Source: an uncultured beta proteobacterium
GTDB taxonomy: Bacteria; Pseudomonadota; Gammaproteobacteria; Burkholderiales; Burkholderiaceae_C
Direction: 5' to 3'
Assembly (NCBI GenBank): GCA_903886275.1
Contig: CAISLN010000050.1
Span: forward strand, 1-64,000
Length of the DNA: 64,000 bases
The notes beneath the pieces are model-generated. The model was not told the origin of the DNA. It made no database searches and saw only the letters and a program-made list of their open reading frames with translations. The position numbers were made by a program, and so were the translations under genes. Positions 28,329-37,137 of the stretch are shown piece by piece; position 1 is the stretch's first letter, and each line of letters opens with the position of its first letter.

Positions 28329-29401
28329 TGCAAGACTCCAACTACCCCGCGCGCTATTGGCACCTGCTGGAGGACGGGCGCATGCAGTGTGATCTGTGCC
28401 CGCGCGATTGCCGTTTGCATGAGGGCCAACGCGGCGCCTGCTTTGTGCGCATGCGTCAGGGCAATCAGATGCTGCTCACCACCTACGGGCGCTCCTCGGG
28501 CTTTTGCATAGACCCGATCGAAAAGAAACCGTTGAACCACTTTTATCCCGGCACCAGCGTGCTGTCCTTCGGTACGGCGGGCTGCAATCTGGCCTGCAAG
28601 TTCTGCCAGAACTGGGACATCAGCAAGTCCCGCGATATGCACAGCCTGATGGACCAGGCATCGCCCCAAGCCATTGCCGCTGCGGCCCTGCAGTACGGTT
28701 GCAAAAGCGTGGCCTTCACCTACAACGACCCGGTGATCTTTGCCGAATACGCGATGGACGTGGCCGATGCCTGCCATGCGCAGGGCCTGCAGACCGTGGC
28801 CGTGACGGCGGGCTATTTGCACGCGCCAGCAAGGCGCGACTTCTTCGCCAAAATTGACGCGGCAAATGTGGACCTCAAGGCCTTCACCGATGACTTTTAT
28901 TTCAAGCTGACGGGCTCGCATCTGCAGCCGGTGCTCGATACGCTGGTCTACCTGCGCCGTGAAACCGGTGTCTGGTTGGAGATCACCACCCTGCTGATTC
29001 CGGAACACAACGACTCGGACCCGGAGGTCACCGCCCTGTGCCGTTGGATCCGCCAGGAGCTAGGCCCCGACGTGCCGCTGCACTTCTCGGCCTTCCACCC
29101 CGACTACAAGATGCCCGATGTGCCCGCTACGCCCACCTCCACCTTGGTGCGGGCCAGGGAGATTGCCCTGCAGCAGGGCCTGCACCATGTCTACACCGGC
29201 AACGTGCACCACCAAGAGGGCGACACCACTTTCTGCCCCCACTGCCATGCGGCGCTGATCGTGCGCGACTGGTACGAGATCCGGCACTACGCATTGAGTG
29301 CAACGGGGCATTGCCCGGACTGCGGTGCCGCGATAGCAGGACGCTTCGGCCCCAGCGCGGGCCAGTTTGGCCGGCGCCGTATTCCGATGACCTTAGGCTA
29401 A
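28325..29401 (+). CDS. AmmeMemoRadiSam system radical SAM enzyme
   Basis: A 358-residue radical SAM protein. The N-terminal cluster is CDLCPRDC (Cys22/25/29). The radical SAM motif is CNLACKFC (Cys87/91/94), binding the 4Fe-4S that cleaves S-adenosylmethionine. A TIM-barrel and a C-terminal zinc-ribbon-like pair (CPHC and CPDC) follow. It resembles PflA-type activases in the barrel (VAVTAGYLHAPARRDF and DLKAFTDDFY). The substrate is unknown; coupling to Memo-AMMECR1 suggests that protein or a shared target is modified. It is the last gene of the two-gene operon. Confidence 0.92.
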   Translation: MMQDSNYPARYWHLLEDGRMQCDLCPRDCRLHEGQRGACFVRMRQGNQMLLTTYGRSSGFCIDPIEKKPLNHFYPGTSVLSFGTAGCNLACKFCQNWDISKSRDMHSLMDQASPQAIAAAALQYGCKSVAFTYNDPVIFAEYAMDVADACHAQGLQTVAVTAGYLHAPARRDFFAKIDAANVDLKAFTDDFYFKLTGSHLQPVLDTLVYLRRETGVWLEITTLLIPEHNDSDPEVTALCRWIRQELGPDVPLHFSAFHPDYKMPDVPATPTSTLVRAREIALQQGLHHVYTGNVHHQEGDTTFCPHCHAALIVRDWYEIRHYALSATGHCPDCGAAIAGRFGPSAGQFGRRRIPMTLG

Positions 29402-29455
29402 GGGCCGGTACCGGCCAGGCTGCGGCCCATTTGCTGCCAGCGGGCGCACAAGCCC

Positions 29456-31234
29456 TCACATGGTGCTTTTCAACAGGGCACGCAACGCGTCTGCTGTGCG
29501 GGTATTGAGCAGGTCGCCCGGCTCCAGCCAACCGCGTCGCGCCTGCGCAATGCCCCAGCGCAAATACCCAAGCTGCGCTGCACTGTGGGCATCCGAGTTG
29601 ATGCTGATGAGCACCCCTTCGCTCTTGGCCATGCGGCAGGCCAGGTCGCTCAGGTCCAACCTCACCGGTTGGGCGTTGAGCTCCAAAAAGCAGCCCCGTT
29701 CGCGCGCCTTGCGCAGCAGTCGCAGCAGGTCGATGTCGCAGGGCGGTCGTTCGTTGATCAGTCGCCCCAAGGGATGGGCCAGCAGGCTGAAACAGGGCCT
29801 GTCCATGGCCCGCAGCAGCCGGTCGGTCTGCTGCTCGCGGCCCAGTTCAAAGCCACTGTGAACCGCGGCCACCACCAGATCGAGGCGGCGCAAAAGCGCA
29901 TCCGGCAGACCCAGACTGCCGTCTTCGAGGATGTCCACCTCCACGCCCTTTAGCAGCAGGAAGTTGCCGCCTCGCGCGTTGATGGCGTCAATGCGGTCGA
30001 TTTGCCGCAACAGTGCGTTTTCGTCAAGACCATGGGGCGGCCCCAGGAGGCTGCCATGGTCGGTGATGGCCAGGTAATGCAGGCCAAGGGCCTGTGCTGC
30101 AGCGGCCATGGCTTCAAGACTATCGACGCCATCGCTATCGGTGGTGTGTGCATGCAGATCACCCTGCAAATCGCACAGCCGCACACAGTGCGGAAGTGCT
30201 GCGCTGGCGGCAGCGGCCAATTCGCCCCGGTCTTCGCGCAATTCTGGTGCGATGAAGGCCAGCCCCAAGGCGGCAAAAACCGACTCCTCGGTCGTACCTG
30301 CAATGCGCTGCCTGCCACGATACAAACCATATTCGTTGAGCTTGAGGCCCCTGCTCTGCGCCAGCCTACGCATTGCCATGTTGTGGGCCTTGGAGCCGGT
30401 AAAGTACAGGGCCGCAGCGCCCCAACTCACAGGGGCCACAGCGCGCACATCGATCTGTACCCCGCTCCTGTGCAGCAGGCTGCAACGGATGACTCCTTTT
30501 GCCAGCACAAGCTGCACCTCCTTGCTGTGGCTCAGACGGTCCATGAGCTTGCCTGGCTTCTCGGCCGTGACCAGCAGGTCGATGTCGCCCACGGTGTCGC
30601 TGCCTCGGCGCAGACTGCCCACGGCAAGGGCCTGGTGTACGCCTGGCATGGCGTGCAGGTCGTCTAACAAGGCCTGCGCCACCGGCTCCAGGGTGTCCCG
30701 GCGATAGCGCCGGTCCTTGCGCTGCATGCGCGTGATGGCGGCAAGAATGCGCTGTTCGCTGATCGGCCCCCATCCCTGTACCGAGCGGACGCGCCCCTGC
30801 TGGGCCGCCTGGCGCAGCTGCTGCGGCGTTTCAACGCCAAGCTCTTGGTACAGCGCATGAACGCGCCTGGGGCCCAGCCCCGGAATTTTCAGCAGCTCTG
30901 CCATGCCAGGCGGCAGCTCCTTGCGAAGCCGCTCCACCAAGGCGCAGCTGCCGGTTTTTACGATCTCGGTGATTTTTCCGGCCAGGTCCTGTCCTATGCC
31001 CGGCAGCGCATCCAGGGCGTCGGGCTTGTCGGCCAGGGTTCGTACATCCTGTCCCAGCGCATCGAGCATGCGCGCGGCATTGCGGTAGGCACGGATGCGA
31101 AACGGATTGCCCCCCTGCACTTCCAGCAGTTGCGCAATCTCCACAAAGACGGCGGACACCTCGGCATTGCCGCTTGGCATGCGGTGGGAGGCAGCGCTAG
31201 GCGCACAGGCCGCAACAGAGGGGAACTGCGCCAT
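29456..31234 (-). CDS. polX: DNA polymerase X family protein with PHP domain
   Basis: A 592-residue PolX. It has a helix-hairpin-helix 8-kDa-like domain (NPFRIRAYRNAARMLDALG), two further HhH motifs (LPGIGQDLAGKI and IPGLGPRRVHALYQ), and a nucleotidyltransferase palm with GSLRRGSDTVGDIDLLV. The C-terminal PHP phosphoesterase has HAHTTDSDG, ITDHGS, and a His-rich end (NSDAHSAAQL). The family does gap filling and 3'-end trimming in base-excision and double-strand-break repair. ATG 31234 has AAGG seven bases upstream. ATG 31180 (MPSGNAEVSAVF) fits the family start better but lacks a ribosome site. Confidence 0.92.
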   Translation of the reverse strand: MAQFPSVAACAPSAASHRMPSGNAEVSAVFVEIAQLLEVQGGNPFRIRAYRNAARMLDALGQDVRTLADKPDALDALPGIGQDLAGKITEIVKTGSCALVERLRKELPPGMAELLKIPGLGPRRVHALYQELGVETPQQLRQAAQQGRVRSVQGWGPISEQRILAAITRMQRKDRRYRRDTLEPVAQALLDDLHAMPGVHQALAVGSLRRGSDTVGDIDLLVTAEKPGKLMDRLSHSKEVQLVLAKGVIRCSLLHRSGVQIDVRAVAPVSWGAAALYFTGSKAHNMAMRRLAQSRGLKLNEYGLYRGRQRIAGTTEESVFAALGLAFIAPELREDRGELAAAASAALPHCVRLCDLQGDLHAHTTDSDGVDSLEAMAAAAQALGLHYLAITDHGSLLGPPHGLDENALLRQIDRIDAINARGGNFLLLKGVEVDILEDGSLGLPDALLRRLDLVVAAVHSGFELGREQQTDRLLRAMDRPCFSLLAHPLGRLINERPPCDIDLLRLLRKARERGCFLELNAQPVRLDLSDLACRMAKSEGVLISINSDAHSAAQLGYLRWGIAQARRGWLEPGDLLNTRTADALRALLKSTM

Positions 31235-31349
31235 GGACTGCCTTAAGTCGCTTTAAGTCGCTGCAGGCTTGGGAGGCCCCATGGTCTGGGTCAGCACCAT
31301 GGTTGGTCCGGGCCCCGCCGCATGGCCTGCGCCAGTTGGGTCAGCCGGT

Positions 31350-32000
31350 TCATCCCAGCACAAGCTGGTTGTCCACACGCGTGACGCCGGGCGCTGACCA
31401 AGCGGCCCCTTGGGCTGCCTGACTTTCGGCCCAGGAATGGACCCGGCCCTTGAGCGTGACGCGCGATCCATCCACCAGCACCTGCAGGTGGCGGGCCTCT
31501 CTTTCGGCATGCCGGGTCAGCGCACCCTCGATCCCCTTTTGAATATCCACCGGAGACACATGGGGCTCAATCGCGATGCGATTGGTAACTCCCACAACGC
31601 CCACCAGGTTCTGCACCGCATGCTCTGCAGCACGGCGCTGGTAGTCCCAGTCAACGCCCCCGCTCAGCGTCACCCAACCGCCCTCCACTTGGAGCCGGAC
31701 CTTGCCCCTGGGAACCGAAGTATTCCATTGCAAGGCATGGTCGGCAGCGGCGGCGATGTCGGTGTCACTGCGTGCATCGTCTGTATGCAGGTGAACGTCC
31801 ATCTCTATGGCCACAGCCTTGACCCCACCCACCCTCTGCACAGCCTGTTCGGCCGCCTGTTTTTCTGCAAAGGAACCGAGGTGACCGGTGAGCGTCACCA
31901 CCCCTTCCTTGACGATGACCCCGATGTCGGTCGCGCGAACGGCCGGGTCCCAATCGAGTTCTTCCTGGATATCTTTTTTGATCTGTGCATCTGTTTTCAT
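31350..32000 (-). CDS. Triple BON-domain protein
   Basis: A 216-residue protein of three BON domains (about 7-70, 80-148 and 152-216), each with the GxVTLxG core (GVVTLTGHLGS, GWVTLSGGVD, SRVTLKGRVHS). It has no signal peptide, unlike OsmY, so it is probably cytoplasmic or exported by another route. BON proteins bind lipids or other ligands and are often induced by osmotic or envelope stress. The start at ATG 32000 has AAGGGA upstream. Three copies of a palindrome lie in its 321-base upstream region. Confidence 0.9.
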   Translation of the reverse strand: MKTDAQIKKDIQEELDWDPAVRATDIGVIVKEGVVTLTGHLGSFAEKQAAEQAVQRVGGVKAVAIEMDVHLHTDDARSDTDIAAAADHALQWNTSVPRGKVRLQVEGGWVTLSGGVDWDYQRRAAEHAVQNLVGVVGVTNRIAIEPHVSPVDIQKGIEGALTRHAEREARHLQVLVDGSRVTLKGRVHSWAESQAAQGAAWSAPGVTRVDNQLVLG

Positions 32001-32073
32001 GGGCTTGTCCCTTTTCTGATGGGGTGATAAACGGCACTGCAGCTTCACTGTAGTGAGTGAGCAGGAGAGGCTC

Positions 32074-32087
32074 TTGCGAATTGGCAA
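32074..32087. promoter_or_regulatory. Palindrome copy 1 upstream of triple BON gene
   Basis: TTGCGAATTGGCAA: arms TTGCG/GGCAA with one mismatched pair. Centred 80 bases before the BON start. Confidence 0.55.
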
Positions 32088-32124
32088 ACCCGTTCGCATT
32101 GGATGCTGCGTCCGGCTTGCAGCC

Positions 32125-32138
32125 TTGTGAATTCACAA
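32125..32138. promoter_or_regulatory. Palindrome copy 2 upstream of triple BON gene
   Basis: TTGTGAATTCACAA is a perfect 14-bp palindrome with the 5-4-5 geometry of Crp/Fnr-superfamily sites. Confidence 0.6.
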
Positions 32139-32290
32139 TGCAGGGCGTGCGCAACACCTGGCCGCTGGGCAGAAAGCTGGTAATGCGCACGCCACAGCGC
32201 CTGTGAGGCGGACTCTTGCGGGTCTCGTGCATCCATGGCAATCGCCTTGAAGTTGCGGGAGTCTTCGCCGTACGCCCAGCGCGCCGGGCC

Positions 32291-32312
32291 GGTCTTGAGA
32301 ATTCACAAGACC
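32291..32312. promoter_or_regulatory. Palindrome copy 3, extended, near the end of the single-BON gene
   Basis: The core TTGAGAATTCACAA (32295-32308) is flanked by GGTC and GACC, giving 11-base arms with one mismatch. It sits 10 bases downstream of the single-BON stop and 290 bases before the triple-BON start. It could also serve as part of a transcription end, but no T-run follows on either strand. Confidence 0.5.
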
Positions 32313-32321
32313 AGAACCTGG

Positions 32322-32546
32322 CTAGGACCTGCCCAGGCCTGACTGGATGCGAATTTTCAGACCCCTGATGCCAGCTACCTTTTTGGCCGCACGCTCCACC
32401 TGGAAGCGCGTCTGGTGCGTATCCACCCTGCCACTCAGGGTCACCATGCCGTCCTCCACGCGAACGTCCACATCGGACGCATCCACAGAGGGAATGGCAT
32501 CAAGGCGCTCGATCAAGGCGGATTTGAGTGCGGCGTCGGTCATCAT
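32322..32546 (-). CDS. Single BON-domain protein
   Basis: A 74-residue protein that is one BON domain (DVDVRVEDGMVTLSGRVDTH, then VERAAKKVAGIRGLKIRIQ). AGGAGAG stands five bases before the double ATG at 32546/32543; the open frame upstream is not conserved-looking. It is oriented like the triple BON gene but separated from it by 321 bases holding three palindromes, so the two have separate promoters. Confidence 0.85.
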   Translation of the reverse strand: MMTDAALKSALIERLDAIPSVDASDVDVRVEDGMVTLSGRVDTHQTRFQVERAAKKVAGIRGLKIRIQSGLGRS

Positions 32547-32633
32547 GATTTCTCTCCTGGTTCGGTGTCTGCGGGCCCACAACCGGTGTCCGTATTGACG
32601 CATTTACTTTAGGCATGGCATGCGCCATGGCGT

Positions 32634-32647
32634 TTGCGAATGCGCAA
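32634..32647. promoter_or_regulatory. Palindrome copy 4 between single BON gene and cfa
   Basis: TTGCGAATGCGCAA: one mismatched pair. Centred 94 bases before the single BON start and 122 before the cfa start, so it can serve either divergent gene. Confidence 0.55.
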
Positions 32648-32762
32648 GCACCACTTCGGCCTGGCGCGTAGATTCCAAACCATTCGCAGTCGCCATGCAA
32701 TAGCCGTCTTCCTTGATTACCCCGGGCAGATGGACATTCTTCATCCTTTTTAGGGAGTCGCC

Positions 32763-34112
32763 ATGCCACAGCCAACCTCGCCCACACCACAAACCCAAAA
32801 AGAGGCGCGGGGAGAAATCGAACGCTGGAAACCTCTGTTTGAAAAGTTACTGGCCCGCTTTGATGGCGCCTTGGCGCTACAGCTTGCGGACGGCAGTTCG
32901 TCCAATTTTGGCAATGCGGTTCTGGCCCAGCCGGGATTTGCACTGCACCTGCGCGACCCGCAGGTTCTGCGCACATTGCTGCTGGGGCAAGACCCATTGC
33001 GCTTTGCCGATGCCTACTTTCGCGGCGCCCTGGATGTGGATGGGGATTTTTTTGCCGCCCTGTCGCTCAAGGACTATTTGCATTCCCTGCAGCTGACCTT
33101 GCTGGACCGCCTGCGGGTGCTGATGCGCCTGCTGGGCAGCGCCTCCGGCGTGAGGGCAAGCGGACCGGGTTGCGACAGGCTGGCGGCAGACACCGTACGC
33201 TCGCACTCCAGGCCTGAAAACCGGGACGCCATTGCCTTCCATTACGACCTGTCCAACGATTTTTATGCACTGTGGCTGGACGCCAGCATGGTGTATTCCT
33301 GCGCCTACTTCGAGCGCCCTGACATGACGCTGGAGCAGGCCCAGCAGGCCAAGCTGGACCACATCTGCCGCAAACTTCAGTTGCGAACCGGTGAGCGGTT
33401 TATGGACATCGGCTGTGGCTGGGGTGCCCTGATTTTGCATGCCGCACAGCATTACGGCGTGCAAGCGCATGGCATCACACTCAGTGAGCGCCAGTTTGCG
33501 CTGGCCCGCGCGCGCATCCAGTGCGCAGGGCTTGAAGGCCAGGTTACCGTGGAACTGCAGGACTACCGTGATGTGCCGGGCAAGGCCTGCTTTGACAAGA
33601 TCGCCAGTGTGGGCATGTTCGAGCATGTGGGCCTGAAAAATTTGCCGCAGTACTTTGACACGGTGCACCGCCTGCTGCGCCCCGAAGGCCTTTTTTTAAA
33701 CCATGGCATCACGCACGACGAAGAGGGTTGGGGTGACGCGCTCTCGTCGCGCTTTATCAACCGCTATGTATTTCCAGATGGCGAGCTCGACACCGTGAGC
33801 AATATCCAGTGCGCCATGGAGCGCTCCCAGTTCGAGATTCTGGACCTGGAGGGCCTGCGGCCCCACTACGCACTGACCCTGCGGGAATGGGTGCGCCGCC
33901 TGGACCTGCAGCATGCGCAAGCGCTGCACCATGTCAATGAATCGACCTACCGCATCTGGCGTTTGTACATGGCAGCGTCGGCGCTGGAGTTTGAATCTGG
34001 CGAACTCGGCGTCTATCAGATTCTTTCGACTCCGCGCGCCAACGCCGCCAACATGCTGCCCATCAGCCGTCGCCACATGTACCCCAGTCCGACAGAGGCA
34101 ACAGGGCCATGA
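32763..34112 (+). CDS. cfa: Cyclopropane-fatty-acyl-phospholipid synthase family protein
   Basis: A 449-residue enzyme. An N-terminal lipid-binding domain (about 1-140) is followed by a SAM-dependent methyltransferase fold with DIGCGWGAL (215-223), GITLSERQFALARARI and the catalytic-region FDKIASVGMFEHVG. It should add a methylene group to unsaturated acyl chains of membrane phospholipids, known to raise resistance to acid, heat and drying. It lies downstream of the BON genes in divergent orientation and overlaps the next gene by 4 bases. Confidence 0.92.
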   Translation: MPQPTSPTPQTQKEARGEIERWKPLFEKLLARFDGALALQLADGSSSNFGNAVLAQPGFALHLRDPQVLRTLLLGQDPLRFADAYFRGALDVDGDFFAALSLKDYLHSLQLTLLDRLRVLMRLLGSASGVRASGPGCDRLAADTVRSHSRPENRDAIAFHYDLSNDFYALWLDASMVYSCAYFERPDMTLEQAQQAKLDHICRKLQLRTGERFMDIGCGWGALILHAAQHYGVQAHGITLSERQFALARARIQCAGLEGQVTVELQDYRDVPGKACFDKIASVGMFEHVGLKNLPQYFDTVHRLLRPEGLFLNHGITHDEEGWGDALSSRFINRYVFPDGELDTVSNIQCAMERSQFEILDLEGLRPHYALTLREWVRRLDLQHAQALHHVNESTYRIWRLYMAASALEFESGELGVYQILSTPRANAANMLPISRRHMYPSPTEATGP

Positions 34113-35509
34113 ACGGCACGGTCAACCTTGCACTGCTGGGCATCACGTCGCTCGATGTGTTGGCCGCTGGATGCGCGACGCCCCAGGCGATTCTGGCGCG
34201 CCAGCATTGCCGACTGGCCAGCCTGCTCTACACCCTGGCGCAGGGATCTTCCCTCTATGCGCACCGCCTGCGCAATCATCTAGACCCCAGCGCCCCATTG
34301 CACAGCCTGCCGGTCATCCGCAAGACCGAGTTGATGGAGCGCTTTGATGAATGGGTCACCGACCCCGCAATCACCCTGAAGGGGCTGCGCCGCTTTACTG
34401 CCGATCCGCAGCGCATCGGTGAGCCCTATCTCGGGCGCTATGGGGTGTGGGAAAGCTCAGGCTCCTCGGGTGAACCCACCATCTTTGTGCAAGACGCCCA
34501 AAGCATGGCCATCAACGATGCACTGGAGTCGCTGCGGCGCAGTCCATTGACGCCCGGCGCGGACGCTCTTGCCTTTCCAGGTAGGGGCGAGCGCATTGCC
34601 TTTGTGGGGGTCACCACCGGGCACTTTGCCAGCGTGGTGCAAATGCACAGACTGCAGTCGCTCTATCCCTGGGCCGCGCAGGCCCTGCGCAACATTTCCA
34701 TCCTGCAGCCCCTGGCGTCGGTGGTGCAGGAGCTCAATGCCTTTGCGCCGACCCTTGTGGCCACCTACCCCAGTGTTGCCATTGCGCTGGCCGAACAACA
34801 GGCCTGTGGCGCACTGCGCATTGCGCCCCATGCCATCTGGACCGGTGGTGAGAACCTGAGTGCCCCGGTGCGCGCCCGCGTGGCCAGGCTGCTGCATTGC
34901 GCTGTGCGCGACCACTATGGCGCCTCGGAATTTTTGAACATCGCCTGGGAATGTTGCTGCGGCCGTCTGCACGCCAACACCGACTGGCTCATGCTGGAGC
35001 CGGTGGACGACAAGTTCAGGCCGGTGCCGCCCGGCCACGCATCGGCCACCACGCTGCTGACCCACCTGGGCAACCGCGTCCAGCCTCTGCTGCGCTATGA
35101 CCTGGGCGACCAGATCACGCTAGCCACCAGGCCCTGCGCATGCGGCTCGCCATTTCCGGTGATTGAGGTGTCGGGCCGCAACGACCCGCCTTTGCAGGTG
35201 CTGGGCGAAGGCGGCAAGCCGGTCTTGCTGCTGCCGTTGGCCATCACGACGGTGCTGGAAGAGCAGGCCGGACTCTATGAATTCCAGCTGCGCCAGCGCG
35301 ACGGCAAGACCCTGGAGTTGCAGGTGCCGCAAACCGGCGAAGCAGTGGAGCTAGCCCTGGCGCGTGGCAGTCAGGCCTTGCAGGACTATGCCCGGGTGCA
35401 GGGCTCGGTTGCGCTCACCATCATCACGCGAACAGGGATTGCCTTGCAGCGTGGCCACAGCGGCAAGGTGGCGCGGGTGGTCGCGCCTTGCAGCAGCAGT
35501 GGTTTGTAA
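34109..35509 (+). CDS. Phenylacetate-CoA ligase-like adenylate-forming enzyme
   Basis: A 466-residue protein of the PaaK/F390-synthetase branch of ANL enzymes. The nucleotide-binding loop is ESSGSSGEPT (115-124), the Tyr-containing motif is RDHYGASEF, and a C-terminal QPLLRYDLGDQI segment carries the conserved Asp. The substrate is not evident: none of the paa genes is near, and translational coupling (ATGA) to cfa points to a fatty or aromatic acid linked to lipid change. It is complete apart from a rather short C-terminal lid. Confidence 0.82.
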   Translation: MNGTVNLALLGITSLDVLAAGCATPQAILARQHCRLASLLYTLAQGSSLYAHRLRNHLDPSAPLHSLPVIRKTELMERFDEWVTDPAITLKGLRRFTADPQRIGEPYLGRYGVWESSGSSGEPTIFVQDAQSMAINDALESLRRSPLTPGADALAFPGRGERIAFVGVTTGHFASVVQMHRLQSLYPWAAQALRNISILQPLASVVQELNAFAPTLVATYPSVAIALAEQQACGALRIAPHAIWTGGENLSAPVRARVARLLHCAVRDHYGASEFLNIAWECCCGRLHANTDWLMLEPVDDKFRPVPPGHASATTLLTHLGNRVQPLLRYDLGDQITLATRPCACGSPFPVIEVSGRNDPPLQVLGEGGKPVLLLPLAITTVLEEQAGLYEFQLRQRDGKTLELQVPQTGEAVELALARGSQALQDYARVQGSVALTIITRTGIALQRGHSGKVARVVAPCSSSGL

Positions 35510-35532
35510 AAAAACACAGGTGCCCGACTCGG

Positions 35533-37137
35533 CTATGGCTGTGAGAACCCTTGCTGAGGCGCCTGCGTGACCAGGCAGTCCGTGGTCAGTACCAGTGCCG
35601 CAATCGAGACGGCGTTTTGCAGCGCAAGCCGGGTGACCTTGGCCGGGTCGATGATGCCCCATTGCAGCAGATCGCCATAGCCACGCGTGGCGGCGTTGTA
35701 ACCAAAGGCGGTATCGCTGGACGCATCCACCCGGCTCAACACCACCGAGGCCTCGTCACCGGCGTTGTCCACGATGCAGCGCAGCGGCGCCTCCAGTGCG
35801 CGCAGCACCAGCTGGATGCCGGAAGTTTCGTCCAGGTTGGCGCCTTGCAGATCGCTCAGCACATGGCGCACGCGCAGCAGCGCGACGCCACCGCCCGGAA
35901 CAATGCCCTCCTCCACTGCGGCGCGGGTGGCATGCAGCGCATCTTCCACGCGCAGTTTGCGCTCCTTGAGCTCGGTCTCGGTGGCAGCACCGAGCTTGAG
36001 CAGGGCGACACCTCCGGCAAGCCTGGCAGCGCGCCCATGGAGCTGTGCGCTTTCGTACGCGCTGGTGGCCGCAGCGGCCTGCTTGCGGATGGCGGCAATG
36101 CGCTGCTGCAAGGCCTCTGGCTTGCCCGCACCGCCGATCAGGGTGGTGCTGTTCTGGTCCACTTCGACACGCCGCGCGTGGCCCAGGTCGGCCAGGGTCG
36201 CCTTGGCCAGGCTCGGGGCACCCTCTTCGCCGAACAGACGCGCGCCGGTCAGCACCGCCATGTCCTGCATCAGGGCCCGGCGCTTGTCGCCAAATTCAGG
36301 GGCCTTGACGGCACAGGTTTTGAGCGCGCCGCGCAGGCTGTTGATGACCAGGCCCGATAGCGTTTCGCTGTCCAGGTCTTCGGCAATCACCAGCAGGGGC
36401 TGGCCCGCCCGGGCCACCTGTTCGAGCAGCGGCAGCAGGTCGTGCAGAGACTGCAGCTTGGCGTCCATGAGCAGAACGGCCACATCGTCGAGCAGCGCGC
36501 TCTGGCGCTCTGGGTTGTTGATGAAATAGGGCGACAGATAACCGCGCGCAAACTGCAGGCCCTCCACCACCTCCAAGGTGCTGACCAGGCCGGAGCCGTC
36601 TTCTATCGTGATGGCACCTTCGCGCCCAACCTTGTCGATGGCAGCGGCCAGCAGCTCCCCCACCGAGGCATCGTTGTTGGCCGAAATGGCTGCCACATGG
36701 GCAATATCGTTGGACGTGGCGCAGGGCTGGGCCAGGGCCTTGAGGGCCGCCACCACGGCCGCGCAGGCCTTGTCCATGCCGCGCTTGAGGTCCATGGGGT
36801 TCATGCCTCCCGAAAGGCAGCGCAGGCCCTCGTGGATCATGGCGTGGGCCAGCACGGTGGCCGTGGTGGTGCCGTCGCCCGCCATCTCGCTGGTGCGCGC
36901 CGCAACCTCGCGCAGCAACTGCGCGCCCATGTTTTCAAAGGGGTCCTTCAGCTCCACGAAGCGGGCTACCACCACGCCGGAATTCACAATCCGCGGCGAG
37001 CCCCCAGCATTTTCCAGTATCACCGTGCGCCCACGGGGCCCCAGGGTCACGCGTACGGCGTTGGCCAGGGCATCCATGCCGCGGCAAACGGCCGCGCGGG
37101 CCTCGTCGTGAAAGATGAGTTGTTTGGCGTGTGGCAT
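35533..37137 (-). CDS. groEL: Divergent 60-kDa chaperonin GroEL paralogue
   Basis: A 534-residue GroEL without a neighbouring groES. It keeps AGDGTTTATVL (Asp87 region), MNPMDLKRGMDKA and RVEDALHATRAAVEEG with Asp398. It departs from the norm at the position of E. coli Lys51-Asp52 in ITKDGVSVA: here the sequence is RIVNSGVVVA, so Asp52, which takes part in ATP hydrolysis, is Ser. The C-terminus ends QAPQQGFSQP and lacks the GGM repeats. These traits mark it as a secondary chaperonin, perhaps with slow or altered ATPase. The start at ATG 37137 has AAGGAG upstream. No CIRCE element was seen. Confidence 0.92.
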   Translation of the reverse strand: MPHAKQLIFHDEARAAVCRGMDALANAVRVTLGPRGRTVILENAGGSPRIVNSGVVVARFVELKDPFENMGAQLLREVAARTSEMAGDGTTTATVLAHAMIHEGLRCLSGGMNPMDLKRGMDKACAAVVAALKALAQPCATSNDIAHVAAISANNDASVGELLAAAIDKVGREGAITIEDGSGLVSTLEVVEGLQFARGYLSPYFINNPERQSALLDDVAVLLMDAKLQSLHDLLPLLEQVARAGQPLLVIAEDLDSETLSGLVINSLRGALKTCAVKAPEFGDKRRALMQDMAVLTGARLFGEEGAPSLAKATLADLGHARRVEVDQNSTTLIGGAGKPEALQQRIAAIRKQAAAATSAYESAQLHGRAARLAGGVALLKLGAATETELKERKLRVEDALHATRAAVEEGIVPGGGVALLRVRHVLSDLQGANLDETSGIQLVLRALEAPLRCIVDNAGDEASVVLSRVDASSDTAFGYNAATRGYGDLLQWGIIDPAKVTRLALQNAVSIAALVLTTDCLVTQAPQQGFSQP

